Shown piece by piece: positions 1-10,516 of a stretch of 64,000 nucleotides of DNA. The translations under genes and the position numbers were made by a program. Origin of the DNA: Microvirga arsenatis (GTDB lineage Bacteria; Pseudomonadota; Alphaproteobacteria; Rhizobiales; Beijerinckiaceae); contig NZ_JAAAXJ010000001.1 in the NCBI RefSeq assembly GCF_009910705.1, forward strand, positions 558,001 to 622,000, read 5' to 3'. The first letter of the stretch is position 1. Each line of letters begins with the position of its first letter. The notes under the pieces were generated by a model, which worked only from the letters and a program-made list of their open reading frames with translations, ran no database searches and had not been told where the DNA came from.

Positions 1-124
1 TGGTGCCCTTCAGCACGTCGTTTCCGGGAGTGCCGATGGGGGGAAGGGTCATGCTCGCCTGGCCCCACAGGGCGCTTTCCATCTGGCTGCCGGAAAAAGT
101 CCAGCTTGTGGTTCTGGTGCTCAT
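1..124 (-). CDS. Partial RTX-type calcium-binding protein, N-terminus only
   Basis: Only the first 41 codons are in the window; the gene continues past the left edge. The ATG at 124..122 is preceded on the minus strand by GAGG about 8 bases upstream. The peptide starts MSTRTTSWTF and ends in GTPGNDVLKGT, which is the opening of a hemolysin-type nonapeptide calcium-binding repeat (GxxGNDxLxGT). Such proteins are normally secreted by type I systems without a cleavable signal, and no signal peptide is seen here. Length, further domains and any linked transporter cannot be judged. A second RTX gene lies about 4.5 kb away on the same strand. Confidence 0.6.
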   Translation of the reverse strand, partial: MSTRTTSWTFSGSQMESALWGQASMTLPPIGTPGNDVLKGT

Positions 125-296
125 GCTCTGGTCCTCAAATCAGTCGAGTCGCTTGTCGAAGCAGCTTTGCATAAGAACAAACGATCCTTAACGCAATGCT
201 ATCATCTTGCGTCAGATTGGCCGGATGATCCGGTCCGTGCGCGAGCGCACGTCGGCCGTTCGAGAAACTGTGAGGGAGCGGACGGAGGCCTGCGGC

Positions 297-1040
297 TCAG
301 GCCGGCGGCTGCGGCTCGATGACCTTGCCACCTTGCGTGAAGTCGTAGATCTTGCCGGTCTCGGTCCAGGAGGGCAGGGCGAGCTTCACCACGTGAGGAG
401 CCAGGTCCTCCGGGGTCTTAAGGGTCAGCGGATCCTCGCCGGGCATGGCGGCGCGGCGCATGTTCGTGCGCAGCGGACCGGGATTGAGCAGCATGACCCG
501 GACCGGGGTCGTCACCGTCTCGGCCGCATAGGTGCGCACCAGGGCCTCGAGCGCGGCCTTGGAGACGGAGTAGACGCCCCAATAGGCCTTGTGCTTATGG
601 GCGGCGCCGGAGGTGAGAAAGATCGCCCGGCCCGCATCGGACGCGCGCAGCAGCGGGTCGAGGGAGCGGATCAGGCGGTAGTTCGCCGTCACGTTGACGG
701 TCATCACCTCGTCCCAGACCGGCTGGTCGACATGGGTGATCGGCGCGAGCTCGCCGAGCTGGCCCGCATTGCCGAGGAGGATGTCGAGCTTGCCCCAGCG
801 CTCGTAGATCGCGGCGCCGAGGCGGTCGAGGGCCTCGAGGTCCTTCAGGTTCACCGGCACGAGGGTGGCCGAGCCGCCCTTGGCGCGGATCTCGTCGTCG
901 AGGGATTCGAGGGCTCCCTGGGTGCGGGCGAGCGCGATCACATGCGCGCCGGCTTCGGCGAGAGCCAGCGCCGCCGCGCGCCCGATGCCGCGGGAGGCGC
1001 CGGTGACGACCGCGACGCGGTTCTGAAGGGGCTTGTCCAT
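297..1040 (-). CDS. Short-chain dehydrogenase/reductase (SDR)
   Basis: A 247-residue classical SDR, the usual length. It carries the cofactor glycine motif TGASRGIG at residues 13-20, NAG at 91-93, Asn116, and the catalytic Ser144, Tyr157 and Lys161 (YSVSK). The cofactor is NAD(P)H; the substrate is unknown. It starts only 6 bases after the purF stop codon, and its GAGGAA ribosome-binding site overlaps that stop, so it is almost certainly co-transcribed with purF. An SDR in this position downstream of purF is common in Rhizobiales; that is recalled knowledge, not shown here. It is predicted to be cytoplasmic. Confidence 0.88.
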   Translation of the reverse strand: MDKPLQNRVAVVTGASRGIGRAAALALAEAGAHVIALARTQGALESLDDEIRAKGGSATLVPVNLKDLEALDRLGAAIYERWGKLDILLGNAGQLGELAPITHVDQPVWDEVMTVNVTANYRLIRSLDPLLRASDAGRAIFLTSGAAHKHKAYWGVYSVSKAALEALVRTYAAETVTTPVRVMLLNPGPLRTNMRRAAMPGEDPLTLKTPEDLAPHVVKLALPSWTETGKIYDFTQGGKVIEPQPPA

Positions 1041-1046
1041 GGTTCC

Positions 1047-2534
<1,488 letters not shown>

Positions 2535-2644
2535 CGATCTAACCTTCGGGATTCGCGCCCCCACCGGCGCCGCCTTTACATAGTCGTCCTGAGGCGGAAC
2601 GCCAACGACTATTCTGAGGCTGTCCCAAACGTGAAGGCTGCGCC

Positions 2645-3244
2645 TCAGCTGCGCCGCTGGGGCGGCTGGGGGGCGGCAGGCGGGGCCGCCGGCCGCTGCG
2701 GGTCGGGCTCGGCGGGCTCGGCCTCCGGCGCCGCATCCCGGTTGCGCAGGCGCTGGAGCAGGGTCTCGGCGTTCTCCGGCAGCATGGCGATGATGCTGTC
2801 GCGGGCGTTCTCCATGGCGGGCCGGGTCTTCGAGGCGGTGGCCCATGGCGGCTCCTTGCCCTGGAGCAGCCAGCTCAGGAAGGCCCAGCCGATCACGCAG
2901 ATCAGGAAGCCGCGGGCGGCGCCGAAGAAGAGGCCCAGCGTCCGGTCGAGGGCGCCGATGCGGGAATCGAGGATCAGGTCGGAGATCTGCACCGTAATGA
3001 TCGAGACGATGATCAGGGTGACGATGAAGATCCCGCCGATGGAGGCCACCAGGGCTACGGTGTTGCTGCTGATGTATTGCTGCGCGATCGGCAGGGCCAT
3101 GGGGTGCAGGTACCAGGCGGCCGCGGCCGCGACGACCCAGGCCACGATGGCCAGCACCTCGCGGGTGAAGCCGCGCACGGCGGCGAGAAGGGCCGAGATC
3201 AGGACGATACCGATGACGACGAGATCCAGGACGGAAACGGGCAT
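2645..3244 (-). CDS. cvpA: CvpA family membrane protein
   Basis: This 199-residue protein has four predicted membrane segments in the first 150 residues (starting DLVVIGIVLISALLAAV) and matches the CvpA/colicin V production family by layout and by position directly upstream of purF. The family is required for colicin V secretion and affects envelope homeostasis in enterobacteria; its biochemical role is unsettled. The cytoplasmic C-terminal tail after about residue 165 is rich in Pro, Ala, Glu and Gln and looks disordered. Two inserted genes separate it from radA, which is its usual upstream neighbour in related genomes. Confidence 0.88.
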   Translation of the reverse strand: MPVSVLDLVVIGIVLISALLAAVRGFTREVLAIVAWVVAAAAAWYLHPMALPIAQQYISSNTVALVASIGGIFIVTLIIVSIITVQISDLILDSRIGALDRTLGLFFGAARGFLICVIGWAFLSWLLQGKEPPWATASKTRPAMENARDSIIAMLPENAETLLQRLRNRDAAPEAEPAEPDPQRPAAPPAAPQPPQRRS

Positions 3245-3473
3245 GGGCCGGGCCTACGCAGAAAACAGGAATGGAGCCGCCTTTGCGGGTTCGAAGCCTG
3301 GCTCTATAGCCTTAAGAAAGGCTTTCGTCACCCCGGGGAAGCTCGGCGAACGATGCTCTCGCGTCATTTCCGGAAGGACGCGCAGCGGAGGGGAAGGGAA
3401 TCCACTCACACGCTCAGCGCCATGGACCCGCCTTTCCGGTCCTGCGGACCGCCGGGGATGACACGAGAGCGGA
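3245..3473. repeat. Intergenic stretch with degenerate palindromes
   Basis: This 229-base gap between an oxidoreductase gene and cvpA holds no convincing gene. It contains pieces resembling the GTCAT-CCCGG type palindromes found elsewhere in the window: a CGTCACCCCGG half near 3328 and a CGCCGGGGATGACACG half near 3451, in opposite orientation. The copy is degenerate, so membership in the repeat family is tentative. The cvpA promoter, if cvpA is not transcribed from further upstream, should be here. Confidence 0.35.
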
Positions 3474-4490
3474 TCAGGCGATCTGGACGATGAGCTTGCC
3501 GAAATTCCTGCCTTCGAGCAGGCCGATGAAGGCTTCCGGCGCGTTCTCGAGCCCCAGGACGATGTCCTCCTTGTACCTGACCCGACCCTCGGCGATCCAC
3601 TGCGCCATCTCCCGGTAGAAGGCCGGGCGCTGGGCCTGGAACTCCCGCTGGATGAAGCCGCGGATGGTCAGGCTTTTCGTCAGCACGTCCCGCATGAGGA
3701 CGGGGAGGCGGTCCGGCCCCTCGAAGGGACCGGTGGCGTTGTACTGGGCGATGAGCCCGCAGACCGGGATGCGCGCGAAGGGGTTGAGCAGCGGAAAGAC
3801 CGCCTCCCAGACCTTGCCGCCCACGTTCTCGAAATAGACGTCGATTCCATCCGGGCAGGCGGCCCGCAACTCCTCCGCGAAGGTAGGCGAACGGTGGTCG
3901 ATGACTGCGTCGAAGCCGAATGCGTCGCGCACCAGGGCGCATTTCTCCGGCCCTCCGGCAATCCCGACCGCCCGGGCGCCCTTGATCTTCGCGATCTGCC
4001 CGACGGTGGCGCCGACAGGCCCGCTCGCCGCGGCAACGACCACGGTCTCCCCAGGCTTGGGCTGCCCGATGGTGAGCAGGCCCGCATAGGCGGTGAAGCC
4101 CGGCATGCCGAGCACGCCAAGGGCTGTCGTGACCGGGGCCTGTGCCGGATCGAGCTTGCGGAGGCCGGCTCCGTCCGACAAGGCGTGGGTCTGCCAGCCG
4201 GAATGGGAGAGGACGAGGTCGCCGGGGCTGTAGCCGGGATGCCGGCTCTCCAGCACCTCGGCGACCGTGCCGCCTTCCATCACCTGGCCGATCTCCACCG
4301 GAGCCGCGTAGGACTTCGCGGCGCTCATCCGCCCCCGCATGTAGGGATCGAGCGAGAGATAAAGGATCTTCAGCAGCACCTGCCCCTCGCCGGGGCTCGG
4401 AACCGGCGCCTGCTCGATCCTGAAGTTGTCGGGCGAGGGAGGTCCGACGGGCCGGGAGGCGAGGACGATCCGGAGGTTGCGATCTGGCAA
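3474..4490 (-). CDS. NADP-dependent MDR-family oxidoreductase
   Basis: A 338-residue zinc-independent medium-chain reductase of the leukotriene B4 12-hydroxydehydrogenase/CurA group. These enzymes reduce carbon-carbon double bonds of enones with NADPH. The N-terminal GroES-like part contains DPYMRGRMS; the Rossmann part contains AAASGPVGATVGQIA. I place the start at the TTG at 4490 (then PDRNLRIVLASRPVG) because AGGAG lies exactly 6 bases upstream and family members begin just before the RPVG segment; an ATG at 4520 and a TTG at 4547 are in frame but lack such a site. The gene lies between cvpA and an RTX gene, interrupting an otherwise familiar housekeeping order. Substrate unknown. Confidence 0.85.
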   Translation of the reverse strand: MPDRNLRIVLASRPVGPPSPDNFRIEQAPVPSPGEGQVLLKILYLSLDPYMRGRMSAAKSYAAPVEIGQVMEGGTVAEVLESRHPGYSPGDLVLSHSGWQTHALSDGAGLRKLDPAQAPVTTALGVLGMPGFTAYAGLLTIGQPKPGETVVVAAASGPVGATVGQIAKIKGARAVGIAGGPEKCALVRDAFGFDAVIDHRSPTFAEELRAACPDGIDVYFENVGGKVWEAVFPLLNPFARIPVCGLIAQYNATGPFEGPDRLPVLMRDVLTKSLTIRGFIQREFQAQRPAFYREMAQWIAEGRVRYKEDIVLGLENAPEAFIGLLEGRNFGKLIVQIA

Positions 4491-4610
4491 AGTGCTCTCC
4501 TGAAGCGGATAGGCTTGCATGCAAGGGCCGACCGCCCTTTGCCCCAAGGGGAGGGGCGCAGCCGCCGGGCGTCAAGCCTCCGTCGATGCCAATTCGGGAA
4601 AGTCACAAGG

Positions 4611-4637
4611 AAAAAGCCCCGGCGGGTATGCCGGGGC
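4611..4637 (-). terminator. Rho-independent terminator of the RTX gene
   Basis: On the minus strand the perfect 8-base stem GCCCCGGC / GCCGGGGC with a 6-base loop is followed directly by five T residues (AAAAA at 4611-4615 on the plus strand). It lies 26 bases past the stop codon of the RTX gene at 4664, so it should end that transcript before the oxidoreductase gene. Confidence 0.85.
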
Positions 4638-4663
4638 CTTGAAGGAGCGGAGCTCTCCTCGCT

Positions 4664-5914
4664 TCAGATGAACAGGAAATCGTCGGCGGTGAGGGCGGTG
4701 CCCGGCTTCACCTTGAGGATCTCGATGCCCTTGCCTTTGCCTGAGCCGTCCACGTCCAGGTAAACGATGCCGTTCTTCTTGTTGTAGAAGATGTAGTCGT
4801 TCGAGCCGTCCGGCGTGTCGTTGAGCTTGGTGCCGACGTTGAAGAACTTCTTCTGGAGCTTCTGGCCCTTCACGAAGATCTTGTCGAAGCCCACCGACTT
4901 GGTGGGTCCCTTGTCCGGCCTGCCGCCCTGGTCGTCGGGCTTGCCCCCGTCGTCCGAGCCCTTTTTCGAATGGACGTCGCCCGATTTCGGACCCTTCACC
5001 TTGAAGGCCTTGAGGGCGGCAAGGCTGATCTGGATCGTGTCGTCGGAGGGCTTGAAGTCCTCGATATGGTCGAAATGGCCCTTCTTCACCGCCGTGTCGA
5101 ACACGAAGGTATCCTGGCCTTCGCCGCCGAAGAGCTTGTCCTTGCCCAGGCCGCCGTTGATCGTGTCGTTGCCGGCGAGACCCTCGATCCTGTCGTTGCC
5201 GGCAAGACCGTTGATGATGTCGTGGTCGGCCGTGCCGGTAAGCCGGTCGTTCTTGTTGGTGCCGGTGGAGGTCTCGGCAGAGTTCGTGACGGTGATCGTC
5301 ACATTCTCGGCATAGGTGCGCTGGGAGCTGTCCGTCACCTGGATACGGAGCGTGTGCGAACCGACTTGCGCGTCGTCCAAGGGTGCCTTCAGCTTGATCT
5401 TTGCGCCGTCGACGGTGAACAGCGAATGGGAGATCTCGGTGCCGTTGGCGTCGACGATCTTGTAGGTGAAAGTCTCGCCTTGGTCCTCATCCACTCCATT
5501 CAGAGTGGCGACGTCGTCTCCAACGGCTGTATTCTCGGCAATGGTGCCGCCGGCAACGAGAATGTCCGTTGGACTCTCTTCAACGTCGGTCACGTTCAGC
5601 GTGAAATCGGCCGTAACGTCAGCTTCACCCGCCTTCTTGGCAGTGATCGTGATTTCATACGACTTCGGGCCATTCCCCTCGAAGTTGAAGAGGCCGATTG
5701 CTGATTGCTCAATGTGGAGAGCCGCACCGCCGCCAAACGAAAAGCCGCTGAAGAGGGTGTTCTCCCCGCCGTTTACTGTAATTTCGAATGTGTATCCTGA
5801 GTAGTTGCTGATCGGAGTTCCATCGACCCTGATGACGATGTTCCCGATCCCGGTCGTACTAAAGCCAATGTCTTCAGGAATGCTTGTGCTGCTAAGTTCA
5901 ATGGTGGTCGGCAT
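4664..5914 (-). CDS. Cadherin-like/RTX calcium-binding secreted protein
   Basis: A 416-residue protein without an N-terminal signal peptide, as expected for type I secretion. Residues 1-110 are of unknown fold; residues about 112-212 resemble a cadherin-like repeat (AENTAVGDDVATL and LRIQVTDSS); residues 218-268 hold four RTX nonapeptide-like repeats (GLAGNDRIEGLAGND). A hydrophilic Gly/Lys/Asp-rich insert follows at about 307-341, and the C-terminus ends DDFLFI, like a secretion signal. The ATG at 5914 is preferred over 5941 because AGGGG precedes it by 9 bases. The upstream region is AT-rich. The substrate-binding or adhesive role is inferred from domains only. Base composition is visibly lower in GC than its neighbours, suggesting acquisition. 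Confidence 0.82.
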   Translation of the reverse strand: MPTTIELSSTSIPEDIGFSTTGIGNIVIRVDGTPISNYSGYTFEITVNGGENTLFSGFSFGGGAALHIEQSAIGLFNFEGNGPKSYEITITAKKAGEADVTADFTLNVTDVEESPTDILVAGGTIAENTAVGDDVATLNGVDEDQGETFTYKIVDANGTEISHSLFTVDGAKIKLKAPLDDAQVGSHTLRIQVTDSSQRTYAENVTITVTNSAETSTGTNKNDRLTGTADHDIINGLAGNDRIEGLAGNDTINGGLGKDKLFGGEGQDTFVFDTAVKKGHFDHIEDFKPSDDTIQISLAALKAFKVKGPKSGDVHSKKGSDDGGKPDDQGGRPDKGPTKSVGFDKIFVKGQKLQKKFFNVGTKLNDTPDGSNDYIFYNKKNGIVYLDVDGSGKGKGIEILKVKPGTALTADDFLFI

Positions 5915-6047
5915 TGATTCAAGCCCCTCTGAGGTGAGCAAGAGGCGCTCACTGGCGCCCTTCAGGTTATGTTACTTCGTATCTATGAACAATATGGTTT
6001 TATATATGTAAACTCGGTTCGGCCCCTTTCTTGCTTGCAAAGACAAC

Positions 6048-7457
6048 TCAGGACACCTTCCTCCGCCTTGCGGCAATTCCCGCCACCAGGTCCGTGATGT
6101 GCCCGATGGCGGAGGTGGCCAGCGGAAGGCGCTCCGCCTTGCCGTTCTTCGCCTTGTCCACCCGGGGCGCGGGCCCGACGGCGCTGGAGAAGCCGAGCTT
6201 CGCCGCTTCCTTCAGCCGCGCCTGCTCCTGGGCCACCGGACGGATGGCGCCGGAGAGGCCCATTTCGCCGAAATAGACCGTATCGGGCGGCAGGGGATTG
6301 CCGGAGAGCGACGAGACCAGGGCGGCCGCAGCGGCAAGGTCCGCGGCAGGCTCCGTGATGCGCAGGCCGCCGGCGACGTTGAGATAGACGTCGTGCATGC
6401 CGAGCTTCAGCCCCCCATGGGCCTCCAGCACCGCCAGCACCATGGACAAGCGGCTCTGGTCCCATCCCACCACGGCGCGGCGGGGCGTGCCGAGGGACGT
6501 GGGGGCGACGAGGGCCTGGATCTCCACGAGGAGGGGCCGGGTGCCTTCCATCCCGGCGAAGACCGCCGTGCCGGGGGTGGCCATGTCGCGCCCGGCGAGA
6601 AAGAGCTCGGAGGGGTTGGGCACCTCCCGCAGGCCGAGATCGGACATCTCGAACACGCCGATCTCGTCCGTGGGGCCGAAGCGGTTTTTCACGGCGCGCA
6701 GGATGCGGAAATGGTGGCCCGTGTCGCCTTCGAAGGAAACGACGGCATCGACCATGTGCTCCACCACGCGGGGGCCGGCGATCTGGCCGTCCTTCGTCAC
6801 ATGGCCCACGAGGATCACGGCGGTGCCGGTGGTCTTGGCGAAGCGGATCAGCGCCTGGGCCGAGCCGCGCACCTGGGTGACGGTGCCCGGCGCCGATTCC
6901 ACGGTCTCGGTCCACATGGTCTGGATCGAGTCGATGATCGCAAGCGCCGGCGGGCGGCCCTGGCTCAGGGTCGCGACGATGTCCTCGACATTGGTCTCCG
7001 AGGCGAGCTCGACGGGAGCCTGGCCGAGGCCGAGGCGCTCGGCCCGCAGGCGCACCTGCGCCACCGCCTCCTCGCCCGAAATGTAGGCGACGCGCTGGCC
7101 GCGATTGGCGAGCGCCGCCGAGGCCTGCATCAGGAGCGTCGACTTGCCGATGCCCGGGTCGCCGCCGAGCAGGATGATGGAGCCGCGCACGAAGCCGCCG
7201 CCGGTGACCCGGTCGAGCTCGGCGATGCCGGAGGGCGTGCGCGGGGCCTCCTTGATCTCGCCGGAGAGCCCTTCGAGCGGAAAGACCCGGCCCTTGGCGC
7301 GGGAGGGGCGGGTGGCGGCGGGCCCGGCCATCGGGCTTGCGGCGCCGTCTTCCTCCACGATGGTGTTCCAGCCGCCGCAGGCCTCGCACTTGCCCTTCCA
7401 GCGGTTGTAGACCGCGCCGCATTCCTGGCAGACGAAGGAGGGGTGACGCTTGGCCAT
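6048..7457 (-). CDS. radA: DNA repair protein RadA
   Basis: A 469-residue RadA/Sms, the branch-migration ATPase that helps process recombination intermediates. The N-terminal zinc finger has Cys10, Cys13, Cys24 and Cys27; the RecA-like ATPase has the Walker A motif GGDPGIGKST near residue 100 and the RadA-specific KNRFG motif near residue 257; a Lon-protease-like domain forms the C-terminal third. Its ATG overlaps the alr stop codon by one base (TGATG), so translation is probably coupled. It is the last member of the dnaB-alr-radA transcription unit. Confidence 0.97.
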   Translation of the reverse strand: MAKRHPSFVCQECGAVYNRWKGKCEACGGWNTIVEEDGAASPMAGPAATRPSRAKGRVFPLEGLSGEIKEAPRTPSGIAELDRVTGGGFVRGSIILLGGDPGIGKSTLLMQASAALANRGQRVAYISGEEAVAQVRLRAERLGLGQAPVELASETNVEDIVATLSQGRPPALAIIDSIQTMWTETVESAPGTVTQVRGSAQALIRFAKTTGTAVILVGHVTKDGQIAGPRVVEHMVDAVVSFEGDTGHHFRILRAVKNRFGPTDEIGVFEMSDLGLREVPNPSELFLAGRDMATPGTAVFAGMEGTRPLLVEIQALVAPTSLGTPRRAVVGWDQSRLSMVLAVLEAHGGLKLGMHDVYLNVAGGLRITEPAADLAAAAALVSSLSGNPLPPDTVYFGEMGLSGAIRPVAQEQARLKEAAKLGFSSAVGPAPRVDKAKNGKAERLPLATSAIGHITDLVAGIAARRRKVS

Positions 7458-8623
7458 CAGCCTTCTCCGCCCCGATAGGCGCGGGCATAGCGCGCCCCCA
7501 GGTTCGTCAGAATCTCGTAGCCGATCGTGCCGGCGCGGCGGCCGACCTCGTCGATCGTGAGATCGCCGCCGATCAGGGTGACGGTGTCGCCGCGCTGCAC
7601 CTGCGCCTCCGGCACGTCGGTCACGTCGACCGTGATCAGGTCCATGGAGACGTTGCCGGCGAAGGAGCAGCGCCGGCCGGCGACGATGGCCATTCCGGCG
7701 AGCAGCTCGTCGCCGCTCCTGCCCCGGGCGCTCCCCGAGCGCGGATAGCCGTCCGCATAGCCGACCGAGATCGTGGCGATGCGGCGCTTCTCCAGGGCCA
7801 GCCAGCGGCCGTTATAGCCCACGGTATCGTCCGCCTCGACCCAGCGCAGCTGCACGATGCGGCCTTCGAGCCCGATCACCGGACGCATGGGGTTGTCCCG
7901 GTCCGGCGTCGGGTTGCCGCCATAGAGGGCGTAGCCGGGGCGCACCAGATCGTAATGCGGCTTGTCGCGCAGGAAAATTCCGGACGAGTTCGGGAGCGAT
8001 GCGGGAATGCCGGGCAGCGACGACCTGACGGCCTCGAAGGCCTCGATCTGCCGGCGATTGAGCGGATTGTCGCTCTCCTCGGCGCTCACGAAATGGCTCA
8101 TGAGGAGCGCCGTCTCAAAGTCCTTCAGCTCCGCTCGATCCTTGAGGGTCAATCCCTGCGGCACGGTGAGGCCGAGACGGTTCATGCCGGTGTCGACGTG
8201 GATCGCAGCCTGGCGCTTCCGGCCTTGAGCGCGGCAGAACCCGGCCCACTCCTCGATCTCCTCGAAGGAGCCGAGGACGGGGCGCAGGTCGTGCTCGGCG
8301 TAAGCCGGGCAGGTGCCGGCGAACAGCCCGTTCAGCACGTAGATCGCGGCATCCGGCGCCACGGCGCGGGCGCGGATCGCCTCGCTCAGGTGGGCCACGA
8401 AGAAGGTGCGGCAGCCGGCCTTGCCGAGGGCGGGGACGGCCTTCTCGATGCCGGTGCCGTAGGCGTTCGCCTTGACCACGGCGGCGGCCTCCGCGCCGCC
8501 CGCATGGTCGCGCAGGGTGCGCCAGTTGCTGGCGAGCGCATCGAGGTCGATGTGGAGAACGCCGCCGGCGGCCCGTTCGGGGATGCCGCCGGTGGGCTGG
8601 GTCTGGGATGTACGTTCGGTCAA
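7457..8623 (-). CDS. alr: Alanine racemase
   Basis: A 388-residue fold-type III PLP enzyme that makes D-alanine for peptidoglycan. The PLP lysine is Lys51 in VVKANAYGTG, and the second catalytic residue is the Tyr of SVGYADGYPRS in the C-terminal half. The start shown is a TTG at 8623 whose codon overlaps the dnaB stop (TTGA), with no strong ribosome-binding site, so translation is likely coupled to dnaB; no better in-frame start precedes the conserved HIDLDAL strand. Between dnaB and radA, with overlaps on both sides. Confidence 0.94.
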   Translation of the reverse strand: MTERTSQTQPTGGIPERAAGGVLHIDLDALASNWRTLRDHAGGAEAAAVVKANAYGTGIEKAVPALGKAGCRTFFVAHLSEAIRARAVAPDAAIYVLNGLFAGTCPAYAEHDLRPVLGSFEEIEEWAGFCRAQGRKRQAAIHVDTGMNRLGLTVPQGLTLKDRAELKDFETALLMSHFVSAEESDNPLNRRQIEAFEAVRSSLPGIPASLPNSSGIFLRDKPHYDLVRPGYALYGGNPTPDRDNPMRPVIGLEGRIVQLRWVEADDTVGYNGRWLALEKRRIATISVGYADGYPRSGSARGRSGDELLAGMAIVAGRRCSFAGNVSMDLITVDVTDVPEAQVQRGDTVTLIGGDLTIDEVGRRAGTIGYEILTNLGARYARAYRGGEG

Positions 8624-10113
8624 TCGCCAATCCGTTCGGGGAGTTTGTCTTCATCCGCAAGGTCGGTGAAGCGGGTGATGTCGGCCTGGAAGGCCAGCTG
8701 CACGGTGCCGGTCGGTCCGTGACGCTGCTTGCCGATGATGACCTCGGCCTTGCCGTGGACCTGATCCATCTCCGCCTGCCACTTGAAGTATTCCTCGGTG
8801 CCGGGCTTCGGCTCCTTGTTCTTCAGATAGTACTCCTCGCGGTAGACGAACATGACCACGTCGGCATCCTGCTCGATCGAGCCCGATTCACGCAGGTCCG
8901 CGAGCTGCGGCCGCTTGTCGTCGCGGGCCTCCACCTGACGGGAGAGCTGGGACAGGGCGATGAGCGGCACCGACAGCTCCTTGGCGAGCGCCTTGAGGCC
9001 GGTCGTGATCTCGGTGAGCTCCTGGACCCGGTTCTCGCCCTTCTTGGCGGAACCCGAGAGGAGCTGCAGATAGTCGACGATGAGCACGTCGAGGCCGCGC
9101 TGGCGCTTGAGGCGCCGGGCGCGGGCGGCGAGCTGGGCGATGGAGATGCCGCCGGTCTGGTCGATGTAGAAGGGGATGGACTGCATCTCGCGGGCGGCTT
9201 CGGTGATCTTGTAGAAATCCTCCTCCCGCATGTCGCCGCGGCGGATCTTGTAGGAGGGCACGCCCGACTGCTCGGCGATGATGCGGGTGGCGAGCTGCTC
9301 GGCCGACATTTCGAGGGAGAAGAAGCCGACGATGCCGCCGTTCACGGTCTTCAGGGTCCCGTCCTGCTGCTTCTCGGCCCGGTAGGCCTTGGCGATGTTG
9401 AACGCGATGTTCGTCACCAGCGAGGTCTTGCCCATGGCCGGGCGGCCGGCGAGGATGACGAGGTCGGAGGGCTGCAGGCCGCCCAGCGCCTTGTCGAGAT
9501 CCTTGAGGCCCGTCGAGATGCCCGAGAGCGCGCCCTCGCGCTTGTAGGCGGCGGCGGCCATGTCGATGGCCGCGGTGAGGGCATCGGAGAAGCGCTGGAA
9601 GCCGCCGTCGTAGCGCCCGGTTTCGGCGATCGCATAGAGACGCCGCTCCGCTTCCTCGATCTGGTCGCGGGGCGAGGAATCGACGGGCGCGTCGAAGGCG
9701 GCGTTGACCATCTCCTCGCCGATCTTGATCAGGTTCCGGCGGATCGCGAGGTCGTAGATGGTGCGGCCGTAATCCTCGGCGTTGATGACGGTGGTGGCCT
9801 CCGCCGCAAGGCGCGCGAGATACTGCGAGACCGTGATGCCGCCGAGATCCTGGTCGCCCAGAAAGGTCTTCATGGTGATCGGGGTGGCGACCTTGCCGGC
9901 CTTGATCAGGCTGGTCGCGACCTCGTAGATGCGCCGGTGCAGGTCCTCGATGAAATGGCCCGCCTCGAGGAAGTCGGAGACCCGGTAATAGGCATCGTTG
10001 TTGACCAGGATCGCGCCCAGCAGGGCCTGTTCGGCTTCGATGTTGCTCGGGGGAGTCCGAAACTGCGGCTCGGCGGCTTCGAGGCGGGCGATCAGGGCAT
10101 TGGCGGTGGCCAT
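8620..10113 (-). CDS. dnaB: Replicative DNA helicase
   Basis: This 497-residue protein is the hexameric 5'-3' replication fork helicase. The N-terminal primase-interacting domain begins FRTPPSNIEAEQALLG near residue 18; the RecA-like motor has Walker A GRPAMGKTS and the Walker B stretch LIVDYLQLL. Full length for the family, no intein. It is first in the dnaB-alr-radA unit, with a 403-base upstream gap that must hold the promoter. Confidence 0.97.
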   Translation of the reverse strand: MATANALIARLEAAEPQFRTPPSNIEAEQALLGAILVNNDAYYRVSDFLEAGHFIEDLHRRIYEVATSLIKAGKVATPITMKTFLGDQDLGGITVSQYLARLAAEATTVINAEDYGRTIYDLAIRRNLIKIGEEMVNAAFDAPVDSSPRDQIEEAERRLYAIAETGRYDGGFQRFSDALTAAIDMAAAAYKREGALSGISTGLKDLDKALGGLQPSDLVILAGRPAMGKTSLVTNIAFNIAKAYRAEKQQDGTLKTVNGGIVGFFSLEMSAEQLATRIIAEQSGVPSYKIRRGDMREEDFYKITEAAREMQSIPFYIDQTGGISIAQLAARARRLKRQRGLDVLIVDYLQLLSGSAKKGENRVQELTEITTGLKALAKELSVPLIALSQLSRQVEARDDKRPQLADLRESGSIEQDADVVMFVYREEYYLKNKEPKPGTEEYFKWQAEMDQVHGKAEVIIGKQRHGPTGTVQLAFQADITRFTDLADEDKLPERIGD

Positions 10114-10294
10114 CTGGCGCTCCGGGAAAAGGAAAGGGTCAGAGTCTCTTAGACCGCAATTGGTGTTCGAAACGTTGCCGGGCGGACACGAAGCCCGCCT
10201 GCGCTCGAACTGTCCTCGCTGTCCTCGATTCCCACACCGCTCATCTTTTCGAAGGCGTCGCGGCTTGACTCCTCACCAAGCCTGAAAACCCAAG

Positions 10295-10327
10295 AAAAAA
10301 CGCTCCCCGTCGAATCGACGGAGAGCG
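10295..10327 (-). terminator. Likely terminator of the rpsF-rplI operon
   Basis: On the minus strand a 13-base inverted repeat with one mismatch (CGCTCTCCGTCGA / TCGACGGGGAGCG) is followed by six T residues. It lies about 190 bases past the rplI stop, with a palindromic repeat cluster in between, which suggests that the repeat was inserted between the gene and its terminator. Confidence 0.75.
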
Positions 10328-10384
10328 CGATTTTAGAACAAAACAAGAACTAGAGCAATCGCTGCAGCTTGTCGTCTTCCTTAG

Positions 10385-10507
10385 GTCATCACCGGCCTCG
10401 TGCCGGTGATCCCGATGCCAGGAGGCGCTGTGCTTCTCCGTATCGTCATGGCAGGGACAAGCCCGGCCATGACGAGGAGGGTGTCATTCCCGGCACCCGG
10501 GAACGAC
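10385..10507. repeat. Interspersed palindrome, family B copy 1
   Basis: Three consecutive hairpins: ATCACCGGC/GCCGGTGAT (10388-10410), GTCATGGCaGGG/CCCGGCCATGAC (10445-10473) and TTCCCGG/CCGGGAA (10485-10504). The first two closely match the copy at 13263-13350 in sequence, order and the linker ending in CTTCTCC. It lies in the 3' untranslated region of rplI. The element looks like a REP-type extragenic palindrome. Confidence 0.8.
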
Positions 10508-10516
10508 AAAAGGGCC

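Larger units (their letters stand above)
10114..10516. other. Intergenic region between dnaB and rplI
   Basis: These 403 bases hold no credible gene. They contain the rplI terminator hairpin (10295-10327), a three-hairpin palindromic repeat (10385-10507) and, by position, the dnaB promoter in 10114-10290. A 65-codon open frame at 10149-10346 runs through the terminator and looks spurious. Confidence 0.6.

Noticed and set aside
3..191. A 62-codon plus-strand frame at the left edge
   Set aside because: The opposite strand has a start with ribosome-binding site and an RTX repeat, which explains the region better.
10149..10346. A 65-codon minus-strand frame upstream of dnaB
   Set aside because: It starts within the rplI terminator stem region and has no ribosome-binding site or homology I recognise.
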